Origin: Larix kaempferi
Taxonomy: Eukaryota; Streptophyta; Pinopsida; Pinales; Pinaceae
Length of the DNA stretch: 64,000 bases
Assembly: GCA_027924585.1 (NCBI GenBank)
Contig: BSBM01000001.1
Location: 54,180,501-54,244,500, forward strand
Direction: 5' to 3'
Of this stretch, positions 54,054-64,000 are shown piece by piece. The position numbers were made by a program, and so were the translations under genes. Numbering within the stretch: the first letter of the stretch is position 1; every line of letters starts with the position of its first letter. The notes beneath the pieces were generated by a model. That model was not told the DNA's origin. It saw only the letters and a list, made by a program, of their open reading frames with translations, and searched no databases.

Positions 54054-55466
54054 TGTACACATCCATTTATTTGACTAAAGGAGGGGGTGATTACAAATTA
54101 CAGGTTTCCAAAATTTTCCCCATGGACCTTAATACGAATTCATAATTAAGAAATGCATGAATAAATTCTTGAATGTAAAACACAACACAATTTAAAACTC
54201 TATCTACACATATAACATGCATAAACACACATATTTATAAACAAAAAAAATGTTCCACATTCATGTACAAAGAGAATATTTATCTTTTAACAAAGAAGAT
54301 CCAAGCAACTAGTTGTGTAAGAGATATTTTCCACCCAACCATAGGTATCAATTGTAGATACCACCCCCAAGATAGGTCATGAGGCCGCTAGGGCGAAGGA
54401 AATATCAACAAGCTTCTCTCTCTCAACCCACAACCCATTTGCTCTCATGCTTAGCCAAAATGTCCACCTCTAATCATTTACATGGATCTCACTCAACCAT
54501 CCCAGCCATGACACTCTTCTCTACTGGCCCACACAATACAAGAAAGGCATTTTCCTTCATTACTCCATAGCTTCCTCAGGAAATCCAACCCTTATAATGC
54601 TTACCAGCATGTGCAAAAAGATTCCAATGTATTGTATGTTGTTGGGAACCTCTTGTATCATTAATTCATGGTTTCTCAAGCATTTGGGAGCAACAAAACT
54701 CAATGGGTAAAGGTTCTTATCTTGCCCAACCTCTATGCTCACCTACAACTGTCTCTTTTCTCTCAAATCTACAATTTTCCTTCACAATTTCGAATTTCTG
54801 ATTATTGCATAGTCTGGTAATGGTAATGGAAATGGAAGGAACAACAAAAGCAAGAACCCTATGTAGTGTAAAAATATGTTGTCAAAATATACATGAGAAA
54901 AATGGATGATAGACTCCAAAGAAGATGAGAGGATGGGGAAGAGACAATTTGCATAACCTCTGACTGTAGAAGAGAGGACTCTTACAATAGTCATAGAAGT
55001 ATATTCATCCCATGCTTCCATAACTACATGAGAATACTTTCCCCACCAAACTTACACATGCATTTAATGATTGGATTTAATAGTCAAAAGGGAGTAAATG
55101 GATCATTTAAGGCACATGGAAACAAATGGATGAGTTCTAAGGTTGACACTTGGCAATAGACAATTTAATATCCCATAGGCCCCCTTCCATCTTCCCCTCT
55201 GGTGGAATCATAGCCTCTCTAGTGCTCTTTACACAACCATCATGGACCATTTTATTATTTTTCCAACATAGTATTTACATAGCTTTCGAGTTAGCATGAC
55301 AAGCCAACCACACATTCCATATAGAAATATTTACGATATACATTTATAGCCATTCACTAGTCAAGCCTCGGCCTTGAGATCTGCATTAAGAATCCATACT
55401 ATCTTATTTATATCATTTACATAATTTTAATTTAATACATTTCAAGTCAAAACTGGAGGTATTACA
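54054..55466 (-). repeat. Gypsy-1 5' LTR (1.4 kb)
   Basis: The minus strand starts TGTAATACCTCCAG at 55466 and ends gtgtaca at 54054. The left 740 bp match the 3' LTR remnant. Other LTRs in the window at 62583 start with a near-identical TGTAATACCCC. Confidence 0.75.
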
Positions 55467-55489
55467 TCATAGTTGATTGATAAATGTTT

Positions 55490-57640
55490 CTTAATGAACA
55501 AGGTTAAAAGGCTCCTAGTTGGAGTGCCCTAGAGGATACAAAGATGTTCCACACATGAAACACTCTATCATGACATATCCATCGCCGCTTTGGAGAGTGT
55601 TAGCCTTGTTCTTGAAGTTCAAGAATAATTTATGGGTTTAGTTGACTTGGTTTTGACCTTGTGGAGGTCTTGATCTAGAGCATCCTATCCCATATTAGTG
55701 CTTTCACACTTGGAAAGGGTTTATTTTGAGGTATTCTATGGCCTTCTTAATAATACTCTCAATAATTGGCACATGTGTTAAGGAAAGCATGCATTTACAA
55801 TAATATTTCATTTGAAAATTTAGCCAAAAGAGAGGATGTGCACTCGAACTTTCAACGTGACACTAATATGTATAATCGTAGACAAGATCACCAACCACTT
55901 ATCTTGTTGTATAGACCCATCTATGAATTTTTAGTGTTGGTGCGGGTTCATGTTCAATGGTCTCAAGTAGAGGAAGGGGAAAATACAGAGGTAGATTTTC
56001 ATTTTCACTATCATCATCTAAAGAAGAAGGAACTAGAATAGGAGCACTAGCAAAAATGTTGGGAATAAAAGATGGCACATACATCGAATATGGCTCACAA
56101 GCTAAAGATAACACAATCGTTGAATTAGGCATGCAAGCCAATAGACCTTTATCAAACTCAACATTTGTCCCAATAATAATTTTATTGGAATGATTTTGAA
56201 TAATAATAACTATGTAATTGACACAATTAACAACTTCCACCAAAAAATGAGGACTTAATCCTTAGATTGGATCATACAATTTGCCATTGCTTTTAATGTG
56301 CAATTCTTTCTCTTAAGAAAAACATTTTGCTATGGTGTATATGGAATAGTATGTTGCATCTGAATGTTACGTGTAGTGTAATAAGTTGTAAATTTTTTGT
56401 TAACATATTCACCTCCATTATATGTTCTTATCTTTTGAAGTGGATGTCCATGTTGTTTTCCTACAATGGTCTTGAAGGCCAAAAACATGTCAAAAAATTC
56501 ACTCTAAATCCCAAGTGTATTTGGAGAAGTCATCAATGAAAGTTAAGAAGTACTTGAACGTAGAGAAAGAATAAGAAGGAAGCATACCACACAAATCACT
56601 ATGAGCAATCTACAAGGGGACCAAGGCATACCAAGAGGCAATGTTTGTCAAAATTTTCCTAATGATGTTTGTCGAGAACACAATTAGAATAAACACCATC
56701 TCTACAAGAAAAGAGAGGAAGATCAGTCACCATATTGTGATTGCATAGTTGATTAGTAGTTTAGACAATCAAATCATTTATGCCAAAGTTTGTTCACGTC
56801 ATCACTATGAGAAATACAAACTGATGGAAAATAAGATGACCCAAAGTTGTCAAATCTGTTTAACCTAGTAATAATATCAACAAATCTAGTTGCTAGGACA
56901 TGCTTATGATGTTTTAAATCCTTTATTTCAACTTGGTGAGGTGAAAATTCTATTGTTTCACCTTCACCTGGATGAGTGATTTGATATACTGATAGAAAGT
57001 TGCAAGAAAGACTTGGAACACATAACACATCATTAAAATGGTCATCATCTAGCTGAACTATTCCAGACCCTACAACACTAACAAATCTATCATCACCAAC
57101 AAATATTTGTTTAGTGTTACATTCATTAAGTTAAAAATATGGCTTTACCCTTGTCCATATGATAATATGCTCCAAATCAATAAACCACTCATTAGAAGAA
57201 GCATATGTTGTATAGAAGGAAAAACTAGAAGTATAAAGTGTATGTCTGCGAGAAGAAGAAGAATCAAACTTGATGTTGTGCTTCTTCATTATTGCTTCTA
57301 AGGCCTCCATCTTCTTGAAAAATTTAGAATCCATATGTCCATATTTCCCATAGAAATCACAATGTCTTTTAGTATTCTTCCCTTTTGATTTAGTTCCCTT
57401 ATCACTATTGGGAGTAGGTGTTAACTAAGAGGGTTTGGGACTCTTGTTTTGTTTGTTGGTGCAAGGAGGATGTTTCTTTAAATGCTTGGCTTTATTCTTA
57501 TATTGTGCCACTAAGGAATTATTTGATGTACCTACAATGCTTATCGCTCAGAGATGCAAGAGCTTATGTCGTTATCTAATTAAAGAACCACAAAAATATT
57601 CAAAAGAGGACACATTGTAAGTATCCCTTTGTGCTTATTT
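55490..57640 (-). pseudogene. Copia-3 remnant: Gag end, protease, GAG-pre-integrase, integrase, hinge
   Basis: Right to left: a Gag knuckle CDFYGKYGHMDSKFF (two of its Cys changed) with KKMEALEAIMKKHNI (57365-57250), a protease region SNEWFID, then the ordered spacer LCVPSLSCNFLSVYQITH and HKHVLATRFVD (57028-56774), ending NKLWHK. Integrase follows in broken frames (56730-56260), then the hinge before RT (56243-55899; NENLPLYFP, IHRWVYTTR). RT is not found. It lies between Gypsy-1 and a gypsy gag, so it probably inserted into, or was joined to, the second gypsy. Confidence 0.78.
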
Positions 57641-57649
57641 GGTGGAGTG

Positions 57650-58878
57650 AAAAGTACATACAAAAACATAATATACACTGCCAAGGTTAGCAAGAATAAC
57701 ATATATAAGTTGGTCATCCTTATTTAATATATTACATTATTTGTGTCGATGCATCTATTTTCTCCTCCTCATTATTCTCCAGGGTGAACAACTTTGCTTC
57801 TTGACATTTATGCCCTTTAGACCATTTTTTAATACAACCAAAACATAGGCATTTTGCTCTTCTTTCGTCAATTTCCTTCTGTGATATTTGAGTGGGTTGA
57901 GGCAATGTTGCCCTATGATGCAAACTTCTATCTCTGCTTCCTGCATATGTTCCAATTGTAGACTTTTATGTAGCCTTATTTTTTGCTTGAATATGGCGAG
58001 AATATTGTATAGCTTCCATAACATTTTCAAGTTGTTTTAAGAAAAGCTCATGTTTAATGCCTTCTTTTAATCCACCCATGTAAGTTTCTAAAAAATGTTG
58101 GTCACTTATCTTGTTTACCATTATGGAAACTATTTAAAATTCTAAATTATGATCTTCCACATCACCTAAGTGCTTGATTTTTGTCAACTAACTAAAGTAA
58201 TATTGTTCCCAAACTTTACCATATTCATATTCTAGGTCTCTTCTAAATAGACTCCAAGTATAATGATAAGAAGGAGGATTCCTTTTAACTAACCATTGAT
58301 ACCATTGATAGGGTTTTACTCAAAACATTTTTTATCATCCATAATATTATGCAATTCAAAGAGCTGCTCTTTTTGGTTCACCCATGTAAACACATATGTT
58401 CCATCAAACTTTCTTAATTCAACCTTGGGAATGAAGTAGTTCCTTGGTCCCGAATTGAACCCTTGATGATGTGGATTATCAATTGTAGGGGACTCAAACC
58501 TCTTATTCTCCAATTGTTTCTCAATTTTCTCAAGTTGGGACTAGAACAAGTCCTTATTGTTCTCCTTATCATCTTTTGGAGGTGTTGTCTTTTGGTTAAG
58601 AAGGCAAATTATATCCTTCACAAGTTCTTCCCTCATGTTTCAAGGTTCCCTTTGGATGTTTGGAATTAACTTTTCATATCCCCTTTGAATTCTTGGAATT
58701 CATTCTTATTTACCATATCCATGATGTCTTTTTTTCTTAGCATTGTATCTTCAATGTTTTTTACTTTTTTAGTAATATTGGTTAATTGAAAGTTTACTTC
58801 ATCATGCTCAACTTGTGTCATGGTTAATCCTTCAAGAGGTTTAATGGGGGTAGAATTTTTTTCTCTACCTCCTTCCAT
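57650..58878 (-). pseudogene. Gypsy-2 Gag
   Basis: Start MEGGREKNSTPIKPLEG at 58878, a coiled-coil-like stretch (ITKKVKNIEDTMLRKKD), then YFIPKVELRKFDGTYVFTW and QLFELHNI (about 58440-58340). The basic end has a zinc knuckle CLCFGCIKKWSKGHKC (57860-57800). Frames are broken by stops and shifts; the part after the knuckle is cut at about 57650 by Copia-3. The family is Ty3/gypsy with a CX2CX3GHX4C-type knuckle. Confidence 0.8.
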
Positions 58879-59566
58879 TTGAGCCCATTAATATATATTA
58901 TATATCTCCTTTATTTCCTCTTTATCATGCCTTTTAAATGAACCAATACAGATACTTCAATCAAAATTTATGCAAGTTTCAAGTTAACATACCTTGCAAG
59001 ATCTGGTTTGTAGGTTGCCTTGGTGGTAGGCCTTGATCTTGACTTATCGTTGAAATTTAGACCCCTCTAATTCTGAAATTTTGTCCTATAGTAACCTGGT
59101 ATGTCTTCACTGTAATGCCACATGTTTGATCCACTTCTGATGTGCCAAGAGAGAGTTATGGTAACTGTTCCAAAATTAGTTGTTTTTTGTCATTTTCAAG
59201 AGAGCGAACTTGTATGATCTACCACCCTCGAGTCCAATTTTCCTTCTTTGATTCTAAAATTCATACCCCAAAAAATATGGTCCATCTTATTTTTTATGCA
59301 TCAAGTCTCACTCAATTTGGATCTCTCTAGCTTTAGATATAATAGTTTTACCCACAGCACCTCTTTGAGACTAGTTTTTGGACTACTAAAAAAACCCTAA
59401 CTTCCACAGGGTATAACTCTAAATCTGTCATGAATTGAGACTTAGAATTTGTACCATATATATTTCACTATGTTCTCCAACTCCCCTCCAATTTTTGTTG
59501 TCAAAAACATCTCTAGAAAATTTTTATAGCGAAAATGTCAACATGACTCTTTTTGGAAGCATCCAA
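58879..59566 (-). other. Gypsy-2 leader
   Basis: Untranslated sequence between PBS and gag. No coding frame recognised. Confidence 0.5.
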
Positions 59567-59578
59567 GCTCTGATACCA
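59567..59578 (-). other. Gypsy-2 primer-binding site
   Basis: The minus strand reads TGGTATCAGAGC, two bases inside the LTR end gcatagca. Confidence 0.78.
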
Positions 59579-59580
59579 AA

Positions 59581-62500
59581 TGCTATGCACCAAATTCGCC
59601 AAAGAGCATACAATAATAAAGAGGGAGTAATCCAGCGCCTTAAGAATGAAGCCAAGATATGAATCAGAAGCCTCTTCAAGTAGGCAAACTCCGTATACAA
59701 TGTAGCAACGACACAAGACAAGGTGATATAATTATACAAATGAATCTCCTTTATTATAAATAATAGATGAGGTGATCATTATGTAAACTAAAATTGAGTT
59801 GAACTGACCATAAACAATATCATAATAGCGAATGATGGTTAGGGCCTTAACATAATATTTTCTTCAAAATCCTAGATACATTTTTTCACGATTATGTCCA
59901 ACCAATACATATGGCATAATCCATTCCATTCACCATAGAGTGAATAATTAAGTCACGTAACTTTCATTACCTTAGCTTGGTAATCACATAACATATTCCA
60001 AAAGAAAGTTTTGCTTCCTCCTCAAGAGGCTAGCTTTAAGGCTTTAAGATGAATGATTTCCAATCACGTAGATTAAACACTCTATACTCTATGTAGAAGA
60101 GTGATTCACTAGTTTTTAAGCTGGTGGCATCATTTGGAAATGATCCTTTGACCTACAAGCCTCTTGCCTCGTGGTTTTCATATACTTGAATATTTACAGG
60201 GATTTTAAAACCCTAAAGATACATACCACTAGTCTTGAAGGAAAAACATGGTATGTCTCACCATATGGTAACAATACATAATTAAAAACACTCCGTGAAT
60301 CAATCTACAACATTTACACCATACACTATTCCATGCATTCTTATGTGTTTAGGTGATTAGGGGGGATCGAGACTTTTATCTCTTTAAGGATATCATATGC
60401 AAATGCAAATAATATTACAATTCAATCCTTACTAGAGATAGGCATCTCTTTTAACACTCTTGGACATCCCTAAACTAATCCAAACTCTCAAAACATACAT
60501 ATCAACCAATTTTTCATAAGTAAGGAGTATTTGAGTGAGGTTAACAAGACAACCCAAATGCATTATATATTTATCTAAACCATCATTTGGCATTATAAAT
60601 TCACTTTATAGGTCAATCACAACCTTCCTTAGGCTTAACACCCTGCTTACCTTTCATTCCAGCCCTTCCAATCCCAAAATTCACCAAATAAAACCATTTG
60701 GGCCACTGCATGACATCCCCACAGGTATTGTGAGGGAAGACATGGGTATAGGAGGATACATGACTATACTTCATGCAATACTTGGGTATACCTCAAAAAT
60801 CCTAGAAAAATAAGGAAAAGGTCCACGTGCATAGTTAATATCTCATAAATGGCCAACTTATATGTATTTGATATTTTTGGTGTTCATTTTCACATGGATG
60901 TATATATCCTATATAAAAAACAATGACAATTACCCACATCATAAATTGGATATATAGATCAATCTTTGCAGGGTATTCTGCACATTCCTAAATTGCTCAA
61001 AAAAGAGGAATTTTGTCCTTTTTAAAGCTACATAGTTCTTCCACTTTGAACCACTGATTGGGGATGAATAATGCAAGGTTTATATATCTATGAGCCCTCT
61101 CAAATCATAAAATAAAGTGCATGCTAAAAATTATAAACCTATGCACCCAAAAATCAACTAGGATGACAAGGTGCCCCTACAAGAAAGAGGTATCGGATTT
61201 ACAATCTTTTCAAAATCAAACTTGTTAACAACTTGTAAAGAAGTAACATGAGAACCATGAATTCCATAAATAAGACTTCAAAATATATGTAAATCCTTCT
61301 CTTAAGTAGTTAATTTTTTCAAACAATTTTCGTGCAAGAAATTACACACTTTGCCATACATGTTTTGCACATGACTTAATCAAACAAATATTATATCATT
61401 TTTAGGAAATTTCCATTCAAGTTATCATGATAATGATATCATGCACCATCACTCCTTGGAATTAAATTCACAAATGAAAATTAAGAAAGAGTACACTTAT
61501 ATTTTCCAAGATGATGCTCCAAGGCAACTGTTTGTGGGGGTACTGATTTCCTCCCAACCATAGGCTATTCCATTTTAGAGTGACACCCCTATATTGGTCT
61601 ATGAAACAATCACAACAAATAATATTGTCAAGGTTTCCAAAACCCCTCTTCTTTTCACTAAAGGATTCCAATATAACAACCAATCAAATCACTATTGGTT
61701 CTTTGTTCAACCTCTCAGCTAGCACAACTATTGGAACTCATTCCTTGCTCCATACAACACAAGAATTCATCATTTCTCTAGTCTTAAGTCTCTCAAATAT
61801 GTTGTTCCTCTATGTGCTCTTCAATATGGCCAATGTGAGCCCAAGACATTGCCTACTTCTAGGTTTTATTTCTAGCATTATGAAGCTTCTTGGACAAGGA
61901 TCTCATGGTTCTTTGTACAACCTAGCAATCCAACAATCTTTAAGGATTTGAAATGGTATTTAGCTGATCCTCTCCAATGGTGTATAATGCCACCCAACAA
62001 CCTTTCATTCATCTCTCCATGGTTTATATGTGAGTTGGGCTGAGTTTTCTCCCCCCAAACCATTAGTTTCTCTCAAAAAACCCTCTTTCCCAAGCTCTTC
62101 TCTCCCTATTCGAATTATGAAGGAGTCTTTCCTCCACTGCTTTCTTGATTCTCGAAAGGTAGGAGGTAGTTACTACAAAATAGTAGCTAGAAAATTTTGG
62201 CATAGGATTACTAAGTTCTCATATTGATATCTCCCCTTCCATTTAACTAGGCTCTCACTTCAAGTTTAGCATAAAAGTAGGAATAAATAGAAATAAGACA
62301 TTCAAAAGAAGGTTTATGGATAAGGTAAGGCTTCATCATAAGGAAAAATTTATTTCCCCATTGGACCCCCTTACCTTTCCCTTTGGTGGACTCATAACCC
62401 CACTGGTGTCCTCCCCATTAATCGGCCTTGGAACCTTTTCATCAATATTACAATTATCATGTTTGTCAGTGTTCAAAATCGCCATGGCAACTTCTTCATG

Positions 62501-62583
62501 GTTTCAAGCAACAAATAATAAATGAAAGTATAATTACACTATAAATATGATCAAGTTCAAAGTTTCAAAAATGGGGTATTACA
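59581..62583 (-). repeat. long gypsy LTR (about 3.0 kb) shared by two internal regions
   Basis: The minus-strand start TGTAATACCCC at 62583 is preceded by a purine tract; the end gcatagca at 59581 is followed by a PBS. 61480-61570 matches the LTR of Gypsy-1 near 54280-54340 (cccaaccataggctat). 59835-59900 matches 63930-64000. With a polypurine tract on one side and a PBS on the other, it is at once the 3' LTR of the right-hand copy and the 5' LTR of the left-hand one. Short frames inside are not genes. Confidence 0.65.
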
Positions 62584-62597
62584 TTCCCCCCTCCCTT
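62584..62597 (-). other. gypsy polypurine tract and end of pol
   Basis: The minus strand reads AAGGGAGGGGGGAA directly before the LTR. Just upstream it encodes NIEDGTIPREGG, the usual last residues of a gypsy polyprotein. Confidence 0.7.
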
Positions 62598-63695
62598 GGA
62601 ATAGTACCATCCTCGATGTTCTCTTCTTTTTAGCAAGGTTCCATGTCTTCATTTCTAGCTGCACATGCATAGCCTTTCTCTTCAAGGCCACTTTGTCTTG
62701 TTGCTGGCTATCTTAGACAACAATGTTCAACCATTCCTTTGTACTACCTTGGAGTACCTCCAAGGCCTTTAGTAGTTCATCATATGCTTATAACAATATC
62801 TGAAGGAAAAATCTTATAGCATATGATTAAATGCTTATAGAATTTCATCATATGCTTATAACAATCATTTTTGCATCTTCATATATGTATTGAAGACACA
62901 AAAATCTTAGCAAGGATTGATCATTTATCCAAACGTCAAGTGAGGGAGGCTATGGAAATTGTGAAAGATATGAATTGTCTCAATAGGGATGATGGTTTAA
63001 AGCTAAACAAATCTCGTGAAAAGGATAAGGACAAGGATAATGGGGTTGTTGATTTGTTATATAACTAGGAATGGTTGAGGACATGATTGAAGATGTTACC
63101 ACTAAATTTCATTAGCAATACAAATATACCATGCAATATGACTATTGCAACATTAGTTAAACTCTTTCATAATAGCCACAAGACCATTTAATTTAAATAG
63201 TCATCTACAAAGCCATGGGTGAGGTATCTCAACTTTTAAGGATGACCATCCCAAGGGAAAGGTCAATGTTTATAAGCACATGCATTTAAACAACACACAC
63301 ATTGCATATGGATAATTATCATCAATAATTAAATCTCTTATCCTTCTAGGTTAACAACCATCACTAAACAAGCCACCAAACTCAACAATAAAAAATGCAC
63401 TACATTTAAACTTGTTAGAGCTTCTAAAGGGTATACATCATTGATTTTTAATGGTAAGATCAATGCATGATCAAACGTAAACACTTACATCAACATTTAG
63501 ACATCTTCATAATGATACAAATAATTCTCCAATTTATCATACAACACAACACAATAATCCCATACAATTTTGAGTATGGAGAAAGTAACTAATCTCTTTG
63601 TATCAAATATGACATGTATGTTACTTTAACATAGTACCAAAAGCATTGTCATTCACTTTCATTGATCCCATACAACCCCTAGTGCTATAACCAAT
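62598..63695 (-). other. gypsy internal remnant, only about 1.1 kb between PBS and PPT
   Basis: A normal gypsy internal region is several kb; here PBS and polypurine tract are about 1.1 kb apart. Only the pol terminus (62700-62598) is recognisable; gag and the enzymes are gone. A Penelope-like fragment lies inside, on the opposite strand. Confidence 0.55.
62880..63040 (+). pseudogene. Penelope-like element C-terminal fragment (second copy)
   Basis: The plus strand reads EDTKILARIDHLSKRQVREA, then MEIVKDMNCLNRDDGLKLNK. This matches the conserved end of PLE proteins after the GIY-YIG core: xILAR, a basic RxVREAIEI helix, then NxxDGxxL. The corresponding part of the copy at 43222-43320 is IIEIEMNPDIIYQDNG. 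There is no RT or GIY-YIG block upstream, fitting the usual severe 5' truncation. A homologue of another protein with this short pattern cannot be excluded. Confidence 0.58.
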
Positions 63696-63708
63696 GGCTA
63701 TGATACCA
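63696..63708 (-). other. primer-binding site of the right-hand gypsy copy
   Basis: The minus strand reads TGGTATCATAGCC, three bases inside the LTR end gttaca. Confidence 0.7.
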
Positions 63709-63711
63709 ATT

Positions 63712-64000
63712 TGTAACATACCCTCATACCAACAACAAAAGTAGGGGTCTATATTGGTCTAATATTTTATTAATCGCAACGACATGTACCATGTAATTTA
63801 ACAATGCAACACCATTTTTTAAAACGAAACCCCTTTCTTTTTGCTTACTATGACAATGTATGGATTTATAGTAATCAACGCGAATTGAACTTTCAATCTT
63901 TGAAGGCAAGGTATAGAAAACATGATACAAGATTATAATATTTTCTTCATAAGCCTATATACATATTTTCATGATTTTGTCCATTCAATACAAATGCCAT
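63712..64000 (-). repeat. gypsy 5' LTR, running off the right edge
   Basis: The LTR end gttaca abuts the PBS; 63930-64000 matches 59835-59900 of the LTR to the left. Its U3 start is outside the window. Confidence 0.6.

Larger units (their letters stand above)
47077..55466 (-). mobile_element. Ty3/gypsy LTR retrotransposon (Gypsy-1), 8.4 kb, internally deleted
   Basis: Minus-strand element with both LTRs (5' LTR 54054-55466; 3' LTR remnant 47077-47826), PBS, a ~3 kb leader, gag, protease, RT, RNase H and part of the integrase. RT precedes integrase, the gypsy order. Possible 5-bp target duplications ttata / tcata (4 of 5). A deletion joins the middle of the integrase directly to the LTR at about 47826. 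All frames carry stops. Confidence 0.85.

Overview
The window looks like nuclear intergenic DNA of a large seed-plant genome, most likely a conifer. It is AT-rich and packed with nested, decayed plant transposable elements: Copia and Ty3/gypsy LTR retrotransposons, hAT DNA transposons and tRNA-derived SINEs. The strongest pointer to a conifer is a Penelope-like retroelement with an RT core and a GIY-YIG endonuclease (42.4-43.3 kb), plus a second fragment at 62.9 kb. Among land plants, such endonuclease-bearing Penelope-like elements ('Dryads') are known from conifers. Only one host gene is supported: the first coding exon of a TMEM64/SNARE-associated-Golgi-type membrane protein at 45,113-45,208 (minus strand), with a TATA box. 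Its remaining exons are not visible, so intron 1 probably runs left through repeats or the gene is incomplete here.

Layout. 1-7,126: a Copia element on the minus strand (5' LTR 6,492-7,126, PBS, gag-protease, integrase), running off the left edge. It is split by a complete hAT transposon (1,115-4,723, 8-bp target duplication) with an 819-codon transposase. This Copia element itself interrupts an older LTR (7,127-7,908). 7.9-19.3 kb: no genes; LTR fragments, a SINE, satellite-like duplications and a long pyrimidine tract. 19.3-23.6 kb: two tandem duplications, one interrupted by a non-autonomous hAT-like element (20,344-23,344) that contains a second one (20,551-22,286, perfect 8-bp duplication) and a striking double hairpin. 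24-27 kb: a SINE with target duplications and a Copia gag-protease remnant with its 3' LTR. 27,637-31,229: a second hAT element, about 95% identical in protein to the first, but keeping the conserved glutamate that the first has lost. 31.3-32 kb: an inverted LTR fold-back. 33,983-40,137: a Copia-type element with 1.84-kb LTRs, decayed gag and protease and no RT; its 3' LTR holds a TIR element that in turn holds a SINE with an 18-bp duplication. 40.1-40.9 kb: a Copia fragment. 42.4-43.3 kb: the Penelope-like element. 45.1-45.4 kb: the host gene start. 47,077-55,466: a minus-strand gypsy element with both LTRs, its integrase cut by a deletion. 55.5-57.6 kb: a third Copia remnant. 57.65-64.0 kb: a gypsy internal-LTR-internal-LTR tandem, with the second Penelope-like fragment in the shortened internal part.

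The genes here form no pathway. What can be read is a stratigraphy of insertions. The two long hAT open frames are the only proteins that look intact. All retrotransposon genes carry stops, frameshifts or deletions. No ncRNA gene, CRISPR array or bacterial-type operon is present.
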